Source: an uncultured Lachnospiraceae bacterium (GTDB taxonomy: Bacteria > Bacillota > Clostridia > Lachnospirales > Lachnospiraceae). From it: 64,000 bases of DNA. This document shows, in pieces, positions 55,396 through 63,952 of the stretch. The position numbers were made by a program, and so were the translations under genes. Below the pieces are notes generated by a model, which was given only the letters and a program-made list of their open reading frames with translations, did not search any database and had not been told where the DNA came from. Position 1 is the stretch's first letter, and the number at the start of each line of letters is the position of its first letter. The stretch lies in the NCBI GenBank assembly GCA_944384105.1, contig CALWSC010000002.1, positions 1-64,000 of the forward strand. The letters run 5' to 3'.

Positions 55396-56097
55396 ATGGC
55401 AGCAAAACAGAAAATTCTGATTGTAGACGACGACAATAATATCGCGGAGCTGATTTCTCTGTATCTGACCAAGGAGTGCTTTGACAGCAAAATCGTCAAC
55501 GACGGCGAGGCGGCTCTCAGAGAATTTGAGACGTTCCGCCCGAATCTGATCCTCCTGGATCTGATGCTTCCGGGTATGGACGGCTATCAGGTATGCCGTG
55601 AGCTCCGCCAGAAGTCCAATGTTCCAATCATCATGCTCTCAGCAAAGGGAGAAATTTTCGACAAAGTGCTGGGGCTGGAGCTCGGGGCAGACGACTATAT
55701 GATCAAACCCTTTGACTCCAAAGAGCTTGTCGCGCGCGTCAAGGCGGTGCTGCGCCGATTCGAGCCGGCCAAGCCTGCGATTTCCCAGGCAACGGGGAAA
55801 TATGTAGAGTATCCGGATCTGATTGTCAACCAGACAAACTATTCTGTCACCTACCGCGGTGAAAACGTGGATATGCCCCCAAAGGAGCTCGAGCTCCTTT
55901 ACTTCCTGGCTTCCTCGCCAAATCAGGTATTTACGAGGGAGCAGCTTCTCGACCACATCTGGGGATATGAATACATCGGAGATACGCGCACTGTAGACGT
56001 GCACATCAAAAGACTCCGCGAGAAAATTAAGGACAACTCCAACTGGGCGATCAGCACTGTCTGGGGCATCGGGTATAAATTCGAGGTCAAATCCTGA
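55396..56097 (+). CDS. OmpR/PhoB-family response regulator
   Basis: 233 aa. Receiver with DDD at 11-13, phosphoacceptor Asp55 in LILLDLMLPG and Lys in MIKPFDSKELV; C-terminal winged helix (about 130-230; YLIVNQTNYSV-like start, RTVDVHIKRLREKI). Its stop overlaps the kinase start (TGATG). Target genes unknown; the general PhoP/ResD-like type suggests envelope or redox signals. Confidence 0.95.
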   Translation: MAAKQKILIVDDDNNIAELISLYLTKECFDSKIVNDGEAALREFETFRPNLILLDLMLPGMDGYQVCRELRQKSNVPIIMLSAKGEIFDKVLGLELGADDYMIKPFDSKELVARVKAVLRRFEPAKPAISQATGKYVEYPDLIVNQTNYSVTYRGENVDMPPKELELLYFLASSPNQVFTREQLLDHIWGYEYIGDTRTVDVHIKRLREKIKDNSNWAISTVWGIGYKFEVKS

Positions 56098-57518
56098 TGA
56101 AGCGCACTCTGTACCAGAAATTTATAATTCTCTATGCACTTCTGGGCGTGTGCGCATTTATTCTCATTGCAACGCTGGGCTCGCGTCTCATCGAGAATCA
56201 TCTCGTGGAGTCCAGCGCAAACTCCCTGTACAGAGAATCTGTCGCCATTGCGGAGAGCCTCTCCTCATCCACATATCTGGAGAAGTCCTCCCTTGAGGCG
56301 ACGTACTACAATCTGCTCGCCGTGGGTACATACCAAGACGCACAGATTCTGATTTTAAGCCCTGACCGGAAGATACTGCTCGATACGGATAAACCGCTCG
56401 TCACAGACTCCAGCAGCGAAACGATTGACCGCTTTAACCCGGCGAAATGGGATTCCGGCTATTATTCGATCGGTGACTTCTTCGGCTATTTCTCCTCTGA
56501 CCATCTCAGCGTGATGGCGCCCATTACCTACGGTATGAACACCAAAGGCTATGTGACCATGCATCTGCCGCTTACTGTAGTTTACACTGAGCGGGAAGAT
56601 CTGCTGCTCTCCGTGTATATCATCTGCGGACTGGATTATCTGATGCTGGCGCTTCTGCTGGTCTTCTTTTCCTTTAAATTCTACCGCCCTCTGCACCACA
56701 TTACAGAAGGCGCAAAAGAGTATGCAGCCGGAAATCTGACACATACAATTCCGGTTTCCACGGACGATGAAATGGGTTATCTGGCAGACACGCTCAATTA
56801 CATGGCAGGAGAACTGAGTAAGACCGGGGAGTCGCAGAAGAAATTTATCGCGAACGTTTCACACGATTTCCGATCGCCGCTGACCTCGATCAAAGGCTAT
56901 GTGGAGGCAATTCTCGACGGCACAATCCCTCCGGAAATGTACGAGAAGTATCTCGGTATCGTGCTTTTCGAAACAGAACGCCTCAACAAGCTGACCCGCA
57001 GCCTGCTCACACTCAATGATATCAGCGATATCGGAAAAATGCTTGATATTTCTGACTTTGACATCAACGCGGTCATCAAGAACACAGCCGCATCGTTCGA
57101 GGGAAGCTGCCGCAAAAAGCAGCTCTCGATCCAGCTCATCTTCTCCTCCAGGACACTGATGGTCACTGCGGATATGGAGAAAATTCAGCAGGTGCTCTAT
57201 AACCTCATCGACAACGCGATCAAGTTCAGCTATGACCACTCCACAATCATCGTGGAGACAACAGAGAAGCACGAAACTGTATTCGTCTCGGTCAAAGATT
57301 CCGGTATCGGCATCCCCTCTGACAGTCTCAAGAAAGTCTTCGACCGTTTCTACAAAATCGACTCCTCCCGCGGCAAAGACCGCAAGGGTACCGGGCTGGG
57401 GCTTTCAATCGTAAAGGAAATTATCAGCGCACATAATCAGAATATCAATGTGATCAGCACAGAAGGCGTAGGATCGGAATTTATTTTTACGCTTACTAAG
57501 GCAGAACAGAAATTATAA
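56097..57518 (+). CDS. Sensor histidine kinase paired with the OmpR regulator
   Basis: 473 aa. Membrane segments at about 9-28 and 170-193 bracket a 140-residue extracellular sensor; HAMP (about 195-245); HisKA box NVSHDFRSPLTSIKGY with His256; N box NLIDNAIKFS; G boxes DSGIGIP and GTGLGLSIV. Cytoplasmic catalysis, extracellular sensing. Start overlaps the regulator stop by one base. Confidence 0.95.
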   Translation: MKRTLYQKFIILYALLGVCAFILIATLGSRLIENHLVESSANSLYRESVAIAESLSSSTYLEKSSLEATYYNLLAVGTYQDAQILILSPDRKILLDTDKPLVTDSSSETIDRFNPAKWDSGYYSIGDFFGYFSSDHLSVMAPITYGMNTKGYVTMHLPLTVVYTEREDLLLSVYIICGLDYLMLALLLVFFSFKFYRPLHHITEGAKEYAAGNLTHTIPVSTDDEMGYLADTLNYMAGELSKTGESQKKFIANVSHDFRSPLTSIKGYVEAILDGTIPPEMYEKYLGIVLFETERLNKLTRSLLTLNDISDIGKMLDISDFDINAVIKNTAASFEGSCRKKQLSIQLIFSSRTLMVTADMEKIQQVLYNLIDNAIKFSYDHSTIIVETTEKHETVFVSVKDSGIGIPSDSLKKVFDRFYKIDSSRGKDRKGTGLGLSIVKEIISAHNQNINVISTEGVGSEFIFTLTKAEQKL

Positions 57519-57520
57519 AA

Positions 57521-57565
57521 GAAAAATGAGGCACCGCCCGCAGGAGGTGTCTCATTTTTCTTTTT
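57521..57565 (+). terminator. Terminator after the kinase gene
   Basis: GAAAAATGAG (57521-57530) pairs with CTCATTTTTC (57551-57560), with inner CACC/GGTG, then TTTTT. The reverse strand also has a T run, so it may serve ridA, whose 3' end it touches. Confidence 0.85.
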
Positions 57566-57938
57566 ACTCTGCTTCCGCAATCAGTTCCACTTCGCAGAGC
57601 ACATTCTTCGGAAGTGTCTTCACAGCCACGCAGGAGCGCGCCGGTTTGCCGGTAAAATATTTGGCGTATACCTCGTTGAATGCCGCAAAGTCATTCATAT
57701 CAGCGAGGAAACATGTCGTCTTGACGGTCTTCTCATAGCTGCTGCCGGCCGCCGCCAGAACTTCTCCGAGATTCTTCATCACCTGCTCTGCCTGTGCGGT
57801 AATATCTGTTCCCTCGATTTCTCCTGTAGCCGGATTAATCGGGATCTGTCCGGAGGTAAAAAGCGTATGGTTGTATACCATCGCCTGGGAATACGGTCCG
57901 ATTGCTGCCGGTGCTTTTTCTGTACTGATTACTTTCAT
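57564..57938 (-). CDS. ridA: RidA family deaminase
   Basis: 124 aa, standard. IGPYSQAMV near the N-terminus, TSGQIPINPATGEI, and the late RSCVAVKTLPKNVLCEVELIA (quoted in part) with the Arg that binds the carboxylate of imines. Hydrolyses reactive 2-aminoacrylate and related imines. Single gene; GGAG seven to nine bases before the start. Confidence 0.95.
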   Translation of the reverse strand: MKVISTEKAPAAIGPYSQAMVYNHTLFTSGQIPINPATGEIEGTDITAQAEQVMKNLGEVLAAAGSSYEKTVKTTCFLADMNDFAAFNEVYAKYFTGKPARSCVAVKTLPKNVLCEVELIAEAE

Positions 57939-58044
57939 AATAATATTTTCTCCTTTCTGTTTACTGTCTTTATTCTAAACTGCGCACTTAGCAATGTCAA
58001 ATATATCCTTCTTGATAGAGCGGCGAAAACTGCTCTCTTTTACA

Positions 58045-58215
58045 TTACCACAACTTTTGGGAAGCCCAGCTATTGGGATTGTCAGCCTCAAAAAGTCCGT
58101 TACCCTCATTGCAGAACCAATACACATTCTCCACTCCCGGGGCCTGTGCCCAGCCATTCATCTTTTTCCAAGACACTTCCTGATCAAAAACCATCCGGTC
58201 ATCATCCTGCCGTTC
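58045..58215 (-). pseudogene. Fragment of an unknown gene next to the IS remnant
   Basis: A minus-strand frame of 56 codons with protein-like composition (SWKKMNGWAQAPGVENVYWF, then CNEGNGLFEADNPNSWASQ) ends in TAA at 58047-58045. Just upstream the same frame meets a TGA and then seems to continue (DPEESGWVGQEDG). Rich in Trp and Asn, which hints at a secreted or wall protein. Likely a truncated gene cut by the insertion on its right. Identity unknown. Confidence 0.35.
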
Positions 58216-58289
58216 TCATCCGTCTTCCTGCCCTACCCACCCTGACTCTTCGGGATCTGTTGGATCCATTCCAGTTCAAAGCCGATAGC

Positions 58290-58884
58290 AATCTTAATAC
58301 CCTGAATGAAGCAGAACTTATGAAAGAGAATTTAAAGCTCCGAAGAGAACTGGAAGCGTCAAGGAAAGAAAATCTTTTCTAAAAAAAGCGGCGGAATTCT
58401 TTGCAAAGGAAATCGATTGGAGGCTTATCGATTTATTGAGGAACATCATAAACTGTTTGGCTTACGCTGGCTGCTTCGCAGGCACGAAATCTGTCCAAAT
58501 GTATACTATAACTAGCGGAGACACCGGAAGGCAGATTATTATGCCCGGAAAGCACTGGAATCCCAGTCCTCCATCAAAGAGAGACTCTTTCTGCATTCAG
58601 ATCAGAGATCGCACTATACATCAAAAGCATTTATCGAATTCTGTGAATCGGTGCATGTGGCACAGAGTATGAGCAAAGCAGGATATCCGTATGACAATGC
58701 ACCGATGGAGCGTTACTTCAATACTTTGAGAAACGAGTGTACAAATTTATGCGAATTCGCAACAGAAGAAGCACTCTATCAAAAAGTAGAAGAATTTGCA
58801 TACGTTGACTATAATCATGTACGCCGCCACAGCTTCAACAACTACAAGAGATATTTTTATCCACAAGTGTTACAGAAAGCTTGA
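58290..58884 (+). pseudogene. Decayed IS3-family transposase (orfA end and deleted orfB)
   Basis: The left part encodes the leucine-zipper end of an OrfA (LMKENLKLRRELEASRKENLF), then a one-base loss creates a stop at 58380-58382; the next frame continues LKKAAEFFAKEID, the usual OrfA ending. OrfB starts EAYRFIEEHHKLFGLRWLLRR, has a TAG in VYYN*RRHRK, and then jumps from KALESQSSIKERL to LHSDQ...HYTSKAFIEFCESV, so roughly 130 residues with the first catalytic Asp are missing. The end with the catalytic Glu (PMERYFNTLRNE) is intact to the stop at 58884. Both frameshift, stop and deletion mean it is inactive. No clear terminal repeats or target duplication seen. Confidence 0.88.
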
Positions 58885-58970
58885 CCACTACAGTTTCCAT
58901 TTTCCGCAAAGATATGATATAATCCTATTCGGAATCCTTTCACCGCTACCAATGCATTGGAGGAAAGTTT

Positions 58971-59897
58971 ATGGATATTAATTATGAATTATATAAAGTA
59001 TTTTATTACGTTGCCTCTTCTCTGAGCTTTTCCGAGGCTTCCAAGCAGCTCTATATCTCACAGTCTGCGGTCAGCCAGTCGATCAAGGTGCTGGAAAAGA
59101 AGCTCGGAATCAATCTGTTTATCCGGAGTACGAAGCGGGTGCAGCTCACCCCGGAGGGGGAGACGCTGCTGCGCCATGTGGAGCCTGCGATGAATTTGAT
59201 TAAGCGGGGAGAGAATCAGATCATGGAGTCAAGCACGCTTGGCGGCGGACAACTCCGCATAGGAGCGAGCGATACGATCTGCCGTTACTTTCTCGTTCCG
59301 TATCTGAGCCGCTTTCACAGGACATATCCGAATGTCCACATAAAGGTCACAAACCAGACCTCCACGAAATGCGTGGAGCTTCTTGAGACAGGGCAGGTGG
59401 ATATTATTGTTACAAATTTTCCGAACTCGCATCTGCAGAATACCCTGCAGTATCAGCCAATTTATACATTCTCCGACACGTTTGTGGCAAGCAGGAAGTT
59501 CTATCCGCAGCTCTACAGGCAATCGATCCATCTAAAGGAACTTCTTAAATATCCGATCCTGATGCTGGACCGAAAAAGCACGACAAGCGAATTTCTCCAC
59601 AACCTGTTTCAGCTTCATCAGCTTGATCTTGTGCCGGAGATTGAGCTCGGAAGCAATGACTTGCTCATCGATCTAGCAACCATCGGGCTTGGCATTGCGT
59701 TTGTGCCGGATTACTGTCTTCCGGGGAAAGGGGAGGTCATCTCTATGGATTATCGGCCGTCCACCTCAGAGGAACTCTTTACTGTAGATATCGAAGAAGA
59801 GCTTCCTACCAGACAGCTCATCATTGCTCATAATCCGAAGCTCCCGGTTCCTGTTGCGGCGCGCGAATTTCTTCAGTTCTTTTCCCAGAATGACTGA
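58971..59897 (+). CDS. LysR-family transcriptional regulator
   Basis: 308 aa. MDINYELYKVFYYVASSLSF start with winged helix, QSAVSQSIKVLEKKLGINLF signature, and an effector domain (about 90-290). GGAGG seven bases before the ATG. Its last 25 bases overlap the end of the converging helicase gene. No divergent target gene; nearest upstream is the IS remnant, which may have removed it. Confidence 0.92.
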   Translation: MDINYELYKVFYYVASSLSFSEASKQLYISQSAVSQSIKVLEKKLGINLFIRSTKRVQLTPEGETLLRHVEPAMNLIKRGENQIMESSTLGGGQLRIGASDTICRYFLVPYLSRFHRTYPNVHIKVTNQTSTKCVELLETGQVDIIVTNFPNSHLQNTLQYQPIYTFSDTFVASRKFYPQLYRQSIHLKELLKYPILMLDRKSTTSEFLHNLFQLHQLDLVPEIELGSNDLLIDLATIGLGIAFVPDYCLPGKGEVISMDYRPSTSEELFTVDIEEELPTRQLIIAHNPKLPVPVAAREFLQFFSQND

Positions 59898-62227
59898 AGC
59901 AGTCCCGAGACAGTACGCAGCGTTGCTACTGAGCGCTCTGACCACTCGCGCGGGAACAGCACTTCATACTCGCGCGTGCAGAAGCGATCGTCGAGCAGCA
60001 GGATTACCCCCACGTCTTCCCGGGTGCGGATAACGCGCCCCGCAGACTGGAGCACTTTATTCATTCCAGGGAAACGGTAGGCATAGTCAAAGCCGTTTTC
60101 CCCCTTTTTGTCGTAATATTCCTTTAATAACTCTCTCTCCTGTCCAATCTGGGGAATTCCGGTGCCAATTACGATCGCACCTATGAGTTTTTCTCCCGTT
60201 AGGTCTATTCCCTCGCTGAAAATGCCGCCCATCACACAGAATCCGACAAGACTTCTCTCATTTTTCCCTCGGAATTTATCCAGAAATTCTTCTCTCTCTT
60301 CCTCCGTCATGCTGGAGTTCTGTACCAGAATCTCAACGTCTTTCCCCGCAAACTCGCTGCGGTAGATCTCAAGCACCTCATTCATCAGACGGTAGGATGG
60401 AAAAAAAGCCATATAGTTTCCGCTTTTTGCAGATGCTGCGGCGTCTATGTAGGCGGCGATTCTGCGGTACTCCGCCTCGTTTCTGCGCGTGTAGCGGCTG
60501 CTCACGTCACGGCAGAGCAGCAGGCAGCGATTTTCCGACCGGAACGGAGAGTCGACATAGACAGCATAATCGTCCTCATGAGTGCTGATCAGCTTTCTAT
60601 AATACTGCACCGGAAGCAGCGTAGCAGAAAAGAATACCGTACTTCTGCCCTTATCGAGACACTCCTGGATATTCGCGGCAGGATTTACGCAGAATAGCTT
60701 GAGCTTAAATCTGCCGTCCTCCTCGTGCTGGGTATAAATGACATAGTTCTCATCCACAAGTTCATAGATCATCAGAAAGCTGCGTACCTGAAAGTAAAAT
60801 TCAAGCACCTGACTGCGCAGCTCTTCGTCCCGCAGCGTCTCCAGGCATGTCTCCAGCTCAGATATCAGGCTCATCAGCGGCAGAACAAATTCTGAAATGC
60901 TCTCCAGAACAGTGCATCCGTCACATTCACGCTTATATTCCAAAAGCTTCTTGTTGCAGCGATCAAGAAGGCGCTCAAGTTTCTTGTCAAAAAGCTTTGC
61001 CGTACGCTTCATGGCAAGGAAATCCTCCTTGTAGAGCGATGCGCTGAAAATATCTCTGCCTCTGTCCACAAGATTGTGTGCCTCATCAATCAGAAAGAGA
61101 TAGTTTCCTGCCACGCCCTCTCCGAAAAAACGCTTGAGCTTCACATCCGGATCGAAAATGTAGTTATAGTCACAAATGACCGCATCACACCACGAAGCGA
61201 TGTCGAGACACATTTCATACGGACAGACCTGCCATCTCTCACTGTGCTCGAGAATCCTCTCTCTCGTATACATATCCTCTCCGGTCAGAATTTCAAATAC
61301 TGCATCGTTTACGCGGTTGAAATGCCCTCTTGCTCTCGGGCAGTGCTGCGGATTACACTCTGTCTCATCGCAGACGCAGAGTTTTTCCTTCGCCGTGATC
61401 GTGAGCACCTTGTATTTCAGCCCGTGCGCCATCAAAATCTGAAATGCCTCCTCTGCAACTGTACGGGCGATTGTCTTTGCCGTTAAGTAAAAAATCTGCT
61501 CCGCAAGCCCCTCTCCCACAGCGCGGACAGAGGGAAATACGGTGCACATTGTCTTTCCGATACCGGTCGGCGCCTGGATAAATAGCTGTTTTTTGCGCAA
61601 AATCGTACGGTATATTCCCTGTACCAGCTCACGCTGCCCGTCACGGTAGGGAAAAGGGAACTCAAGTCCCCGCATAGATTCGTTTCGCAGCGTCCGCCAG
61701 TCGTGCTGAAACTTCGCCCATTTATAATATTCGTCGAGCAGGCCAAAGAACCACAGATCCAGCTCATTCTGGCTGTATGTCTCACGGAAGTATTTCTTTT
61801 CCTCGGTTTCAATATTACAGTATGTCATTTGAACACGGATCGTATCCAGCCGGTTTTGAAAGCTGTAGATGTATGCATAGCATTTCACCTGCGCCAGATG
61901 TACCGGCACAGGAGCTTTGAGCTGCTCCAGATCCATATAGATTCCCTTAATCTCATCTATCGTCACTCCGTCCGGCTCCGTCCAGATTCCATCGGCACGC
62001 CCCTCAATGCGAAGGGTAAATTCATCATATTCTTTTTCATATACCAGCGCCGCCTCCGCGCGGTAATTTGCCGGCATGCTTTTTTGAATCTTCCTGTGAA
62101 TGCGGCTGCCTTTCTGCATGGCTTCTTTGTCTGCAAACGCATTACGGCGGTTATCCAGATCGCCGCTTCGCAGAAGAAACTCGACAAGCGCGCGAACGGA
62201 GAGGCGGATTTTCGTTGATTGAGACAT
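59873..62227 (-). CDS. Rad3/DinG-like helicase with N-terminal PD-(D/E)XK nuclease domain
   Basis: 784 aa. The first 190 residues hold a Cas4/RecB-type nuclease signature: GRADGIW, then TIDEIKG (Asp and ExK) and QVKCYAYIY. Next a DEAD_2/Rad3 helicase: Walker A APTGIGKT, four clustered cysteines around CVCDETECNPQHC that would hold a [4Fe-4S] cluster, DEAH box LIDEAHNLVD, and a C-terminal helicase lobe with MGGIFSEGIDL and QSAGRVIRT. A single-gene XPD-like helicase-nuclease, probably in DNA repair. Such fusions are common in Clostridia. Single transcription unit. Confidence 0.92.
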   Translation of the reverse strand: MSQSTKIRLSVRALVEFLLRSGDLDNRRNAFADKEAMQKGSRIHRKIQKSMPANYRAEAALVYEKEYDEFTLRIEGRADGIWTEPDGVTIDEIKGIYMDLEQLKAPVPVHLAQVKCYAYIYSFQNRLDTIRVQMTYCNIETEEKKYFRETYSQNELDLWFFGLLDEYYKWAKFQHDWRTLRNESMRGLEFPFPYRDGQRELVQGIYRTILRKKQLFIQAPTGIGKTMCTVFPSVRAVGEGLAEQIFYLTAKTIARTVAEEAFQILMAHGLKYKVLTITAKEKLCVCDETECNPQHCPRARGHFNRVNDAVFEILTGEDMYTRERILEHSERWQVCPYEMCLDIASWCDAVICDYNYIFDPDVKLKRFFGEGVAGNYLFLIDEAHNLVDRGRDIFSASLYKEDFLAMKRTAKLFDKKLERLLDRCNKKLLEYKRECDGCTVLESISEFVLPLMSLISELETCLETLRDEELRSQVLEFYFQVRSFLMIYELVDENYVIYTQHEEDGRFKLKLFCVNPAANIQECLDKGRSTVFFSATLLPVQYYRKLISTHEDDYAVYVDSPFRSENRCLLLCRDVSSRYTRRNEAEYRRIAAYIDAAASAKSGNYMAFFPSYRLMNEVLEIYRSEFAGKDVEILVQNSSMTEEEREEFLDKFRGKNERSLVGFCVMGGIFSEGIDLTGEKLIGAIVIGTGIPQIGQERELLKEYYDKKGENGFDYAYRFPGMNKVLQSAGRVIRTREDVGVILLLDDRFCTREYEVLFPREWSERSVATLRTVSGLLQSFWEKN

Positions 62228-62371
62228 GGAAATTCTCCTTTGCTAACACAATTTTTTATTATTGTATCATATTTCCCCTGTTTCCAACAGCATTCTATCT
62301 CAGAACTTTTCATCTTGCCTTACAGGATCTGAAAAATTTCCATATTTTTCTTCGTTATTCCAAATTTTCTA

Positions 62372-62400
62372 TTGAGTTCTCTCACTTCTTACATTATACT
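62372..62400 (+). promoter_or_regulatory. Promoter of the structured leader and 138-aa gene
   Basis: TTGAGT (62372-62377), 17-base spacer, TATACT (62395-62400). Transcription would begin around 62407, at the first repeat copy, so the whole repeat region would be in the mRNA leader. Confidence 0.65.
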
Positions 62401-62614
62401 TTTACTATAAACGTCCGCTGCCGATTAGGCGGCATACACTCCGGGATGCCAAATGCACCTCCAGGCTTTTACGGATTAGCGATTCACTATGCGGACGGGT
62501 GCATGATGGTTTACTATAAACGTCCGCCGCCAGACTTTTACATCCCGGTATTTTGTTTGGCAGGCGGACACAGAAGTTTTATAGAAAAGTATTACATGGG
62601 AGGGGGAATATCTT
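62401..62614 (+). ncRNA. Candidate structured leader RNA with duplicated element
   Basis: A 17-18 nt segment (TTTACTATAAACGTCCGC) occurs at 62401-62418 and 62510-62527. Perfect complementarities: 62412-62418 with 62491-62497 (7 bp); 62453-62459 with 62498-62504 (7 bp), which together form a pseudoknot order; 62441-62448 with 62541-62548 (8 bp); and a local hairpin 62522-62532 with 62558-62569 (11 bp, one bulge). The strand 62491-62497 can also pair with the second repeat copy (62521-62527), so alternative folds exist. CCTCC at 62458-62462 could mask the GGAGG of the downstream gene. Looks like a riboswitch-type or other regulatory RNA; the class is not one I recognise. Not tested by alignment. 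Confidence 0.5.
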
Positions 62615-63031
62615 ATGAGTTTGGCAACAGATTGTTTTACAGCGCTGGATCGTGAAAAAGCATTTGAGAGTTCGGGACACAGGACGCGGTTTAAAGAACT
62701 GCTGGATTGTTATGGAGGGTATCCTTTTTTCACCAAAGGGCTGTGTAAATGCATGTATCTGTCCGCATGGGATGAACAGCACTTCTGTATTATGCTGGAG
62801 ACACTGATGGATATGACACTGGGAAGAGATAAAAATACAGACGAGATGCGGGAAAAAGGCGATCTTCTCGCAGAAGAACAAAAAGATGCGGAATATTACG
62901 TCTATGAACTCTCCAATTCATTTCTCGATAATAAACCCTTCGTCATGGATGCTCTCGAGGACGTGAGTCCGGATATTATGTATATTATCTGCCGGGCGAT
63001 GCATGCGGCAGAAATTATTGACAGAGTTTAG
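62615..63031 (+). CDS. Protein of unknown function downstream of the structured leader
   Basis: 138 aa from ATG 62615 (GGAGGGGG eight to ten bases upstream). Soluble, acidic, mostly helical; Cys at 7, 32, 44 and 46 (FTKGLCKCMYL), plus CIMLE and IICRAMHAAEI. No membrane segment, no known catalytic motif. The leader before it suggests regulated expression. Not recognised as any family. Confidence 0.8.
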   Translation: MSLATDCFTALDREKAFESSGHRTRFKELLDCYGGYPFFTKGLCKCMYLSAWDEQHFCIMLETLMDMTLGRDKNTDEMREKGDLLAEEQKDAEYYVYELSNSFLDNKPFVMDALEDVSPDIMYIICRAMHAAEIIDRV

Positions 63032-63287
63032 GACTTGCGTGCTGTTATCGGTCTCTTATAAAAAACAGGCTGCTCTCTAGAAAAATACAGATCGTGAAAG
63101 GAAAAAACGGATAGAGCCAGCATAGCCAAAAGTGCAGGTGGAAATTTCTGTAATTACAGATTTTCGGAAATAATTACAGGGCTGAAAGTGTGTCAGCAAG
63201 CTTTCAGCCCTTGTTTTATATAGATGGGTTTCCGTTATCCGGCATAAAAATGCCCTATCATTCATACTATTTATTGGGGGTGATTTT
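63032..63287. other. Intergenic region with a palindrome
   Basis: Holds a perfect 12-bp palindrome CTGTAATTACAG (63149-63160) and a further TAATTACAG at 63171-63179, a possible operator pair, then the terminator listed separately. No coding frame. Confidence 0.4.
63178..63211 (+). terminator. Terminator upstream of tspO
   Basis: AGGGCTGAAAG (63178-63188) pairs with CTTTCAGCCCT (63201-63211), followed by TGTTTTA. Probably ends the 138-aa gene transcript. Confidence 0.7.
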
Positions 63288-63749
63288 TTGAAAATTCAAT
63301 GGAAAACTCTGATTATCTGTATTGCCGTGCCGCTTGCCGTCGGCGGCTTATCTGCACTATTAACCAAAAACAACATGGAAACGTTTGAATTAATTAATAA
63401 ACCGGTTCTGACTCCGCCGAGCTGGCTGTTTCCGGTGGCTTGGACAATTCTGTATATTCTTATGGGAATTGCGTCATATCTGGTGTTAACGTCCAAAAAG
63501 CCAAAAGGGACCGCTCTGACCGCATACGGCATTCAGCTTGTATTTAACTTTTTCTGGACAATTATCTTTTTTAACTTAAAGCTATACCTGTTTGCGTTTA
63601 TCTGGCTCGTACTTTTATGGCTGCTGATTCTCAAAACAACCATTCTATTCTATCCAATATCGAAAATCTCAGGATATCTGATGCTTCCCTATTTGCTGTG
63701 GGTAACCTTTGCAGGTTATTTAAATTTTTCCATTTGGGTCTTAAATTAA
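63288..63749 (+). CDS. tspO: TspO/MBR family membrane protein
   Basis: 153 aa from TTG 63288 with GGGGG about seven bases upstream. Five membrane segments; PPSWLFPVAWTILYILMGIA-type segment, FFWTIIFF and LLPYLLWVTFAGYLNFSIW (quoted in part) with many Trp, the marks of the tryptophan-rich sensory protein family. Homologues bind porphyrins and affect stress responses. Hemes are probably not made here, so the ligand is open. Confidence 0.93.
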   Translation: MKIQWKTLIICIAVPLAVGGLSALLTKNNMETFELINKPVLTPPSWLFPVAWTILYILMGIASYLVLTSKKPKGTALTAYGIQLVFNFFWTIIFFNLKLYLFAFIWLVLLWLLILKTTILFYPISKISGYLMLPYLLWVTFAGYLNFSIWVLN

Positions 63750-63828
63750 CCTGTTAAGCAATTTAAAAACAAATTTGATATTTATTAATTTAAAAATTTT
63801 TCTTACATTTCACTGCACTGGTATATAG

Positions 63829-63899
63829 GGTGCGAATAATTCTTAGGCTGCTTGAAAACTAAGCCATCAGAGCAGCCAAGAAATTGTTCGCACCTTTTT
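63829..63899 (+). repeat. Long inverted repeat after tspO (terminator or small mobile remnant)
   Basis: Arms 63829-63852 and 63871-63894 pair with three mismatches or bulges over about 24 bp around an 18-base loop, followed by TTTTT. Works as a terminator for tspO. Its unusual arm length and A/T mix also suit a MITE-like element; the first bases after tspO (63750-63828) show nothing else. Confidence 0.6.
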
Positions 63900-63952
63900 C
63901 CTATAATACATTAATGCTACCGATATCTTCCATACCATAGCGCTATCCTGCG

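Noticed and set aside
62068..62655. 195-codon plus-strand frame across the structured leader
   Set aside because: Begins inside the helicase gene on the other strand, has no ribosome binding site, and runs through the promoter and leader; its repeats come from the duplicated DNA.
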